From: Desulfobulbaceae bacterium UBA5123
Lineage (GTDB): Bacteria > Desulfobacterota > Desulfobulbia > Desulfobulbales > UBA5123
DNA: 6,239 bases
Direction: 5' to 3'
Assembly (NCBI GenBank): GCA_002415465.1
Contig: DHYT01000206.1
Span: 1-6,239, forward strand
The notes under the pieces were generated by a model. It was not told where the DNA came from. It was given only the letters and a program-made list of their open reading frames with translations, and ran no database searches. Every line of letters begins with the position of its first letter. Position 1 is the stretch's first letter. This document shows, piece by piece, positions 1 to 4,913 of the stretch. Position numbers and translations under genes: made by a program.

Positions 1-2004
1 CGGCCCGGCATAGGAATTGTTGTCATACACGACGATATAGAGACCACCTGAATCGATATACTCACGCACAGCCATGGTGCATTTCGGCATCTGGATGACA
101 CCAAGGGTCCCCTCATTGATCCTTATACCTCCTGTGGTATGGACATAGGCAAGGAGAGGTCTGCGTTTCAGCCGTGCTTTTTCGCAGGCCCTGACAAACT
201 TTTCCCCCTCGGCTGCCCCGACAGTTCCGTTGCGGAAATCACTATAGAGCATCGTGGCCACTATATCCACATCCATGACCTTGGCGTAAAAAGTTATATT
301 GGCGCTTTTACGCTCGGTTTTGGCGCGGTCCAGCTCCAGGCGGTCGTCAAAACCAGGATATCCCAAGGGGTTGAGCGAGCTGATTTCGGTGTTGAAAACC
401 TTTATGGTATCAGGATCAAAAAGGTGTTTCAGGTACCATTCATACTCCAAAGGAAAATGATGACCGCAGTTTTCACAAACCCCGCAGAATTCTCCATACA
501 GGTCCGGTACCCAGAGGTCCTTGCACCCGTACTTTGGGCCATTTGGGCAGCTTATGGTGCGGTCTTCGTTGGCCAGCGGGCTGGTATAGGTGTCGCCGAA
601 CTCCGGCTCCCCCCAGGCGTTGGCGTTCTTGCCGGCCACCGCCTTGCTCGCCTTGGCGCCGGGCTTTCTGGCAACAAAATCATAGGCGGCGCTAAAGGGT
701 GCCGAGACCTGGCGCAAAAGCACCGAGCCCTCGCCGGAGACGTCCTTGATCACCTTCTGCACCTGCTTCTGCTGACCGCGCAGAAGATCGTAGCGGAAGC
801 TGTAGTAAGCGCCGCAGAACTGCTTGTACAGCTTGGACATGGAGGTCGGCTTGCCGCTGAAGGCATGCACCGCCATGTTGCGATACTTCCTGGAACGCAA
901 GGCCAGCAGCCGCTTCACCTCGTCGCTGTTCAGCTCCCAGGAGATATCGATATGCGGCACCTCGCCGTCGCCCTCGGCCGCCTTCTGCACATTCACCTCA
1001 TAGGCCCGGAAGGCGCGCAGGCTCTTGGTCTTGAGCACCACCTCGTCGGTGGCCCGGATCATTTCAAACTTCACCTGCCGGAAGAAGGCGAAATCATCGC
1101 GCTTGGCGCCCAGGTCCGGCTCGCGGATAATCCGGTCGATGGTGCCCAGCTGCAGGTTGTCGTCGGCGGTGATCTTCAGCCGATCCGCGCATTCCTCGAC
1201 CAGCTCCTTGGGCATTTTCTCGCCCTCGCGAATCTTGCCTTCGATGGCCGCCGCGCCCTCGGGAGAGATCACCGAATAGTAGCCGTGGGAGAACATCATC
1301 CGGAAATCGGCCATGCCGATGGCCTCGGCGCCGCCGGACCCACCCTCGGAGATGACCGAAATCATCGGCACCCGCAGTTTCGCCATCGCGTAAAGATTGC
1401 GGGCGATCTGCTGGGCCGCGCCCGGATACTCCTCCACCGGGAATGAACCGGGGGTAAAGATATAAAAGTGGATGGGAATGCCCTCGGTCTCGGCGACCCG
1501 CATGAAGCGCAGCGCCTTCTCGTTGCCCCAGGGCTTGCTGGAGCCGCCGTTGCGGAACTCCTCGCCGTGACCCTTCTCATGCCCGATCACCATCACCTGC
1601 TGGGTGACCATCTTCTTCTTCACCTGGCGGACGATGTTGGCCTTGGCAACCACCATCGAGGGGTCGATATTGGCCTCATCCTCGCCGCCCAGTTCGGTAT
1701 ATTCCTCATAGACATTCTCGAGGATATCCTTGAGGGAAAACCGCAAAGGGCTGCGCACGATGCGCACCCGGTCCATGGAGGAGAGATTCTCCTCGCAGCG
1801 TTTCTCAAGAAAGGAGATCGACTCCTCAAGGGAACGAACCTCCTGGCTCAAGGCGTCTTCGGAGTAGTCGTAAAAATCTTTTTTCAACAGCTCGTATTTT
1901 TCCCGAAGGCCGGTGAGATTGGCCCACTCGTTCCCGTCGCGGATCTGGGAAAGATAGCTCAGACGCTCATCCGTCTTCAGGAGTCGCTTGTTTAGATCTT
2001 CCAT
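1..2004 (-). CDS. accA/accD: Fused acetyl-CoA carboxylase carboxyltransferase, alpha domain then beta domain (3' end off window)
   Basis: This is the carboxyltransferase half of acetyl-CoA carboxylase, which moves the carboxyl group from carboxybiotin to acetyl-CoA to give malonyl-CoA in the cytoplasm. It reads from ATG 2004-2002 with no stop for 668 codons to position 1, so the C-terminus is missing. Residues 1-80 are charged and helical, as in AccA. Residues 85-300 are AccA-like, with VIGHEKG (139-145), TPGSFP (184-189) and the oxyanion glycine motif GGSGGAEAIG (221-230), followed by YYSVISPEG. Residues 300-445 hold an extension longer than in E. coli AccA, then an A/K-rich linker (446-484). 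An AccD-like zinc ribbon follows (C486, C494, C510, C513, then GHH), and then the beta crotonase-like fold with the GGIR oxyanion motif (625-628). The start lies 17 nt after the accC stop, with only a weak AGAGA ribosome site. The beta part differs in composition from the alpha part. Acetyl-CoA as substrate is inferred from the AccA/AccD resemblance; another acyl-CoA is possible but less likely. Confidence 0.9.
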   Translation of the reverse strand, partial: MEDLNKRLLKTDERLSYLSQIRDGNEWANLTGLREKYELLKKDFYDYSEDALSQEVRSLEESISFLEKRCEENLSSMDRVRIVRSPLRFSLKDILENVYEEYTELGGEDEANIDPSMVVAKANIVRQVKKKMVTQQVMVIGHEKGHGEEFRNGGSSKPWGNEKALRFMRVAETEGIPIHFYIFTPGSFPVEEYPGAAQQIARNLYAMAKLRVPMISVISEGGSGGAEAIGMADFRMMFSHGYYSVISPEGAAAIEGKIREGEKMPKELVEECADRLKITADDNLQLGTIDRIIREPDLGAKRDDFAFFRQVKFEMIRATDEVVLKTKSLRAFRAYEVNVQKAAEGDGEVPHIDISWELNSDEVKRLLALRSRKYRNMAVHAFSGKPTSMSKLYKQFCGAYYSFRYDLLRGQQKQVQKVIKDVSGEGSVLLRQVSAPFSAAYDFVARKPGAKASKAVAGKNANAWGEPEFGDTYTSPLANEDRTISCPNGPKYGCKDLWVPDLYGEFCGVCENCGHHFPLEYEWYLKHLFDPDTIKVFNTEISSLNPLGYPGFDDRLELDRAKTERKSANITFYAKVMDVDIVATMLYSDFRNGTVGAAEGEKFVRACEKARLKRRPLLAYVHTTGGIRINEGTLGVIQMPKCTMAVREYIDSGGLYIVVYDNNSYAGP

Positions 2005-2021
2005 CTATATCTCTGCCTGTC

Positions 2022-3428
2022 TTAAAAGGTAAGGAGCCGGGCCAGATTGTTCTGGAGATACGGAATATTGGTGAGGATGGGGGAGCCGGCGGCATTCTTG
2101 CCCTCGATGACCACCTCGTCCATGAATTGCTTGGCCCGCAGCTTGGCCTCGTCCATGCTTTCGCCCCAGACGATGGCCAAGGCCAGGTTGGGATCATACT
2201 CGCTGGGGATCACATAGGGCCGGTCAAAGGGGACATGGGTATAGGTCGCGGCCCAGTCGTGCTGGGGCACCGAGAATCTATCGATGGTGCCGATCCAGGG
2301 CGCGAAGCCGCGATGGGTGTCTTCGGCGATGATCCGCATCTCGATGCTGGAGCCGCGGAATTCGATGTCCTTCTGCGAATACCCCATCCGGTCGCCCAGC
2401 CCCATCCGGATCTGCTCGCGAATCAGATTGGGATGTTCGCCTTTCAGATAACTGATCCGGGCCGAGACATCGTTTTCAACCTGAATCCGGGTATTGACCT
2501 CCAGCAGATAGGGACGGCCGTCGCCGGTGACGATCCACTCCCAGGTGCCGACATTGTCATAACGGACGTGGGAGGCGAGCTTCAGTGAATACTCGACCAC
2601 CTTGTCGAGCACGTCGCCGGCATCGAAGTCATAGGCGAAGCAGGAGGCGTCAAAACCCGGCGCCGCCTCCAGCCGTTTCTGGCGGCCGGTGCTCTGGATG
2701 GTGCAGTTACGGGTGCCGAAATGGGCGCGCTCGCCGTGGCGGCTGCAGACGATCTGCACCTCCAGATGGTTGTAATCGCGCAGGCACTGCTCGATCAGCA
2801 CCCCGCCGTCTCCGAACTGCCGCTTGGCGTAGCTCTGAATCTGCCGATAAACACGGCGGAACTGCTCGATTTGGTGCACCTCCTCGATGCCCATGCCGCC
2901 GCCGCCGGCAGCGGCCTTGACCAGTACGGAAGGATGTTTTATCTGCTGATCCTGCTGATCCTCGAGCAACTGCCGGGCAATGGCCTCGGCGTCCATCTCG
3001 TTGTAGATGGGGCCGTCGGTGCCCGGGATGGTGGGGATGCCCAGCCGGTTGGCGACCCGCTTGGTGTTGATCTTGTCGCCGAGATCCTTGATCACCTCCC
3101 ACTTGGGGCCGATAAAGGTCAGAGGCCGGTCGCGAACGGTCACCCGCCGGGCAAAACGGAAATCCTCGGAGAAAAACCCGTATCCGGGATGGATGGCGGT
3201 ACACTTGGTATGATCGGCGACGGCAAGGATATCGTTGGGATCGGTGTAACTGGAGACGCGCCAGGCCTTGCTCCGGTTGCTTTTGCTGTCGAGATTGAGC
3301 CGGACGTGCTGAGAATCGACGTCCTCGGGGGTATATATGACAATATAATCAAGACCCAGATCCTTGCATGCTTCCATGATCCGGATGGCGATTTCGCCAC
3401 GATTTGCAATCAGTACTTTATCTTTCAA
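2022..3428 (-). CDS. accC: Biotin carboxylase (acetyl-CoA carboxylase subunit), divergent
   Basis: This ATP-grasp enzyme carboxylates the biotin of the carrier protein using ATP and bicarbonate, and supplies carboxybiotin to the carboxyltransferase encoded just downstream. Numbered from the TTG start (468 aa; E. coli AccC has 449), the visible motifs are IANRGE (7-12), AIHPGYGF (78-85), GDK with K119, K171 before the glycine loop GGGGMG (175-180), H221 in NHLEVQ, RQK (249-251), E297, the active-site string E310-x-N312-x-R314-x-Q316-V-E318, and R365. These match E. coli K116, K159, H209, K238, E276, E288, N290, R292, Q294, E296 and R338. Departures include RQK for HQK, N319 where HPVTE begins in E. 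coli, a Met in the glycine loop, and an insert near 155-164. An in-frame ATG at 3452 would add 8 residues. I prefer TTG 3428 because GAGGT sits 8 nt upstream and the register of IANRGE then equals E. coli AccC. There is no biotinyl (BCCP) domain, so this is not a pyruvate carboxylase or fused acyl-CoA carboxylase alpha chain. Confidence 0.93.
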   Translation of the reverse strand: MKDKVLIANRGEIAIRIMEACKDLGLDYIVIYTPEDVDSQHVRLNLDSKSNRSKAWRVSSYTDPNDILAVADHTKCTAIHPGYGFFSEDFRFARRVTVRDRPLTFIGPKWEVIKDLGDKINTKRVANRLGIPTIPGTDGPIYNEMDAEAIARQLLEDQQDQQIKHPSVLVKAAAGGGGMGIEEVHQIEQFRRVYRQIQSYAKRQFGDGGVLIEQCLRDYNHLEVQIVCSRHGERAHFGTRNCTIQSTGRQKRLEAAPGFDASCFAYDFDAGDVLDKVVEYSLKLASHVRYDNVGTWEWIVTGDGRPYLLEVNTRIQVENDVSARISYLKGEHPNLIREQIRMGLGDRMGYSQKDIEFRGSSIEMRIIAEDTHRGFAPWIGTIDRFSVPQHDWAATYTHVPFDRPYVIPSEYDPNLALAIVWGESMDEAKLRAKQFMDEVVIEGKNAAGSPILTNIPYLQNNLARLLTF

Positions 3429-3436
3429 AAGTGATG

Positions 3437-3441
3437 ACCTC
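3437..3441 (-). promoter_or_regulatory. Ribosome binding site deciding the accC start
   Basis: On the minus strand GAGGT is followed by 8 nt and then TTG (3428-3426). The upstream in-frame ATG (3452-3450) has no purine-rich site in front of it. A protein starting at the TTG begins in the same register as E. coli AccC. Confidence 0.6.
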
Positions 3442-3501
3442 GCATCAATCATTCATTGAACGTGGGGCGGATCCCGTCAGGTCCGGGGCCTTCGTTGCGC
3501 C

Positions 3502-3532
3502 ATGACGGAATCACACGCCATGAATCCGTCAT
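3502..3532. repeat. 8-bp perfect inverted repeat upstream of accC
   Basis: The arms ATGACGGA (3502-3509) and TCCGTCAT (3525-3532) are exact reverse complements separated by 15 nt. A direct repeat of CGCCATGA (3498-3505 and 3516-3523) overlaps the structure. It lies about 75-105 nt upstream of the accC start, where an operator or leader hairpin could act. No known regulator site is recognised. It is not followed by a T tract on either strand, so it is not an intrinsic terminator. Confidence 0.45.
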
Positions 3533-3664
3533 CTCGCTCGTATCATCAATCTGATATGGTGCCGACGCCAGCGATCGTTGCTCGAAAGATGCTGCCTTCC
3601 GACGATCTCCGGTAGATTTAACCTGTTTGCGAATAAAATAAAAGGATGAATAATCCCCAGCCGA

Positions 3665-3913
3665 TTATCCACCCCGCGGAAAAGTCATGTTCGACAAACT
3701 TCGCCTCTTGGATTCGCGCGTGGCCGTCAAAATCAAGCAACATCCCCGGAGAAACGCCCCTGTATCCACAGGAAACCACCCAAAGCACCCATAAGCGAGC
3801 CTTTTATACCGATTTTCACCCGCAACGTCAATTTTTTTTCTCCCTAACCAAATTTCGTTCGTGGGAACGGGATGTTAGCCACACGAAGGCGGAAGCCTGA
3901 CAACATATCCACC
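3665..3913 (+). repeat. Three DnaA-box-like sites, two within an 11-bp direct repeat
   Basis: TTATCCACC (3665-3673) and GTATCCACA (3762-3770) each match the DnaA box TTATCCACA at 8 of 9 positions, and ATATCCACC (3905-3913) matches at 7 of 9. All are on the same strand. The first and third sit inside an exact direct repeat, TATCCACCCCG (3666-3676 and 3906-3916). The middle one lies inside a small hairpin, CCTGT-ATCC-ACAGG (3759-3772). The matches are seen directly. Binding by DnaA is only inferred, and no replication gene lies nearby. Confidence 0.3.
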
Positions 3914-3987
3914 CCGAGACCAACCCCTTCCCCGACCGCCGACACCGCCCTCGAAAATAATGATGGCGGACGATGGCGCATATGACG

Positions 3988-4026
3988 TATTATTGGTGTC
4001 AATTATTGTGAAACAATCAACAATCA
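3988..4026 (+). promoter_or_regulatory. AT-rich island before corC, possible promoter or operator
   Basis: This AT-rich stretch contains a good -10-like hexamer TATTAT (3988-3993), although no matching -35 is present at 16-18 nt. It also contains a palindrome ATTGT-GAA-ACAAT (4005-4017) and an exact tandem repeat ACAATCA twice (4013-4026). It lies 20-60 nt before the preferred corC start. Its composition contrasts with the GC-rich coding DNA, which argues that it is non-coding even though the corC frame stays open through it. Confidence 0.3.
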
Positions 4027-4046
4027 TCCCCTTTTGTCATTACTCA

Positions 4047-4913
4047 ATGGATTCAGAACCTCCTTCTCACGACACCATCGAACCATCGTTATTCAGGCGC
4101 ATCCTTCACACCATCAACCAATTGAGGGTACCCGACACCACCGAGGACCTGGAGCAGGAAATCCAGGAACTGATCGACGAGGGTGCGGAACAGGGGTTGA
4201 TCAGCAGCCACGAAGGCCGGATGATCAGCAGCATCCTTGAATTCAAGGATACCCTGGCCAGGGAGGTCATGACCCCGCACACGGAAATGATCTGCGCGCC
4301 CGACACCACCTCCGTCCGCGAGATCGTCGCCTTGATCACCGAGCATGGCTTCAGCCGCATCCCCATCTATGCCGGATCGCCCGATCACATCATCGGCATC
4401 CTGCACGCCAAGGACCTGCTCACTTACTCCCTCGGCGACGCACCGGCGCCGGAAATCACCAGGATTGTCAAGCCGGCCTACTTTATCGCCGAGGATTACA
4501 AGATCGTCGAACTGCTGAAGGATTTTCAGACCCAGAAAAACCACATGGCCATCGTCACCGACGAATTCGACAGCGTGCGCGGCCTGGTCACCATGGAGGA
4601 CGTTCTCGAGGAGATCGTCGGCGAAATCACCGACGAATACGACAAGGCAAAGAACAACTGGAAGGAGATCGACGCCAACACCCTGATCGCCGACGCCAAG
4701 GTCGATGTTGAAGAGATAGAAAACTTCTTTGATCTCGAACTGCCGGAGGGCCCCTATGAATCCGCGGGCGGGTTGATCCTGCACCACCTCGGACACCTCC
4801 CGGGCTCCGGGGCCACGGTGGAGGTGGGGCAGCTCACCTTCCAGGTGCTCGCCGCCACCAACCGCCGCATCAAGACCGTCAAGGTCTGCAAGAAAAAAAG
4901 CAGCGACAGATGA
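4047..4913 (+). CDS. corC: CorC/YbeX-type CBS-pair and transporter-associated domain protein
   Basis: This cytoplasmic protein belongs to the CorC/HlyC family without the DUF21 membrane domain. E. coli CorC (YbeX) has been linked to magnesium/cobalt efflux, and its exact role is unsettled. From M at 4047 it is 288 aa, against 292 for E. coli CorC. An acidic N-terminal region (residues 30-72) leads to a first CBS motif after REVMTPHTEM (72-81), with GFSRIPIY (101-108) and IIGILHAKDLL (115-125). The second CBS motif includes HMAIVTDEFD (166-175) and GLVTMEDVLEEIVGEI (179-194). A CorC_HlyC domain follows at about 208-283, with ESAGGLILHHLGHLP (238-252). The frame extends upstream to ATG 3960 (29 more codons), but that part is AT-rich and neither start has a Shine-Dalgarno site. 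I chose 4047 because the length fits the family. The gene overlaps lnt by four bases, and the pairing with lnt is the same as in E. coli. Confidence 0.92.
   Translation: MDSEPPSHDTIEPSLFRRILHTINQLRVPDTTEDLEQEIQELIDEGAEQGLISSHEGRMISSILEFKDTLAREVMTPHTEMICAPDTTSVREIVALITEHGFSRIPIYAGSPDHIIGILHAKDLLTYSLGDAPAPEITRIVKPAYFIAEDYKIVELLKDFQTQKNHMAIVTDEFDSVRGLVTMEDVLEEIVGEITDEYDKAKNNWKEIDANTLIADAKVDVEEIENFFDLELPEGPYESAGGLILHHLGHLPGSGATVEVGQLTFQVLAATNRRIKTVKVCKKKSSDR

Larger units (their letters stand above)
3453..4046. other. Divergent intergenic region without a convincing gene
   Basis: This stretch separates the leftward accC operon from the rightward corC-lnt operon and must hold the promoters of both. 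I found no clear -35/-10 pair on either strand. It contains an inverted repeat (3502-3532), a weak TATCA/TGATA pair (3541-3556), DnaA-box-like sites (3665, 3762, 3905), a T8 tract (3832-3839) with no hairpin in front of it, and an AT-rich island (3988-4026). An open frame of 84 codons at 3646-3900 on the plus strand has no usable ribosome site, no recognisable domain and a composition unlike the neighbouring genes, so I do not call it a gene. Confidence 0.7.

Noticed and set aside
139..1446. 435-codon open frame on the plus strand
   Set aside because: It lies antisense to the carboxyltransferase gene, whose minus-strand translation has clear AccA/AccD motifs. The plus-strand product shows no known motif and is a by-product of GC-rich codons.
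1468..1995. 175-codon open frame on the plus strand
   Set aside because: It is antisense to the N-terminal part of the carboxyltransferase alpha domain. It has a low-complexity L/H/G-rich product and no domain.
2721..3434. 237-codon open frame on the plus strand
   Set aside because: It is antisense to the biotin carboxylase, and the minus strand has all expected catalytic residues.
3541..3556. TATCA-6-TGATA inverted repeat as an operator
   Set aside because: Five-base arms with a six-base spacer are expected by chance in a region this size, and no recognised regulator site fits.
3820..3842. T8 tract as a rho-independent terminator
   Set aside because: No GC-rich stem precedes the T run on the plus strand, nor the A run on the minus strand. 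No gene ends nearby.
3646..3900. 84-codon open frame in the intergenic region
   Set aside because: The AGG abuts the ATG, so there is no proper ribosome site. The product is rich in S/T/P without a motif, and the region contains repeat and T-tract elements typical of non-coding DNA.
4089..4796. 235-codon open frame on the minus strand
   Set aside because: It is antisense to corC, whose CBS and CorC_HlyC motifs are unmistakable.
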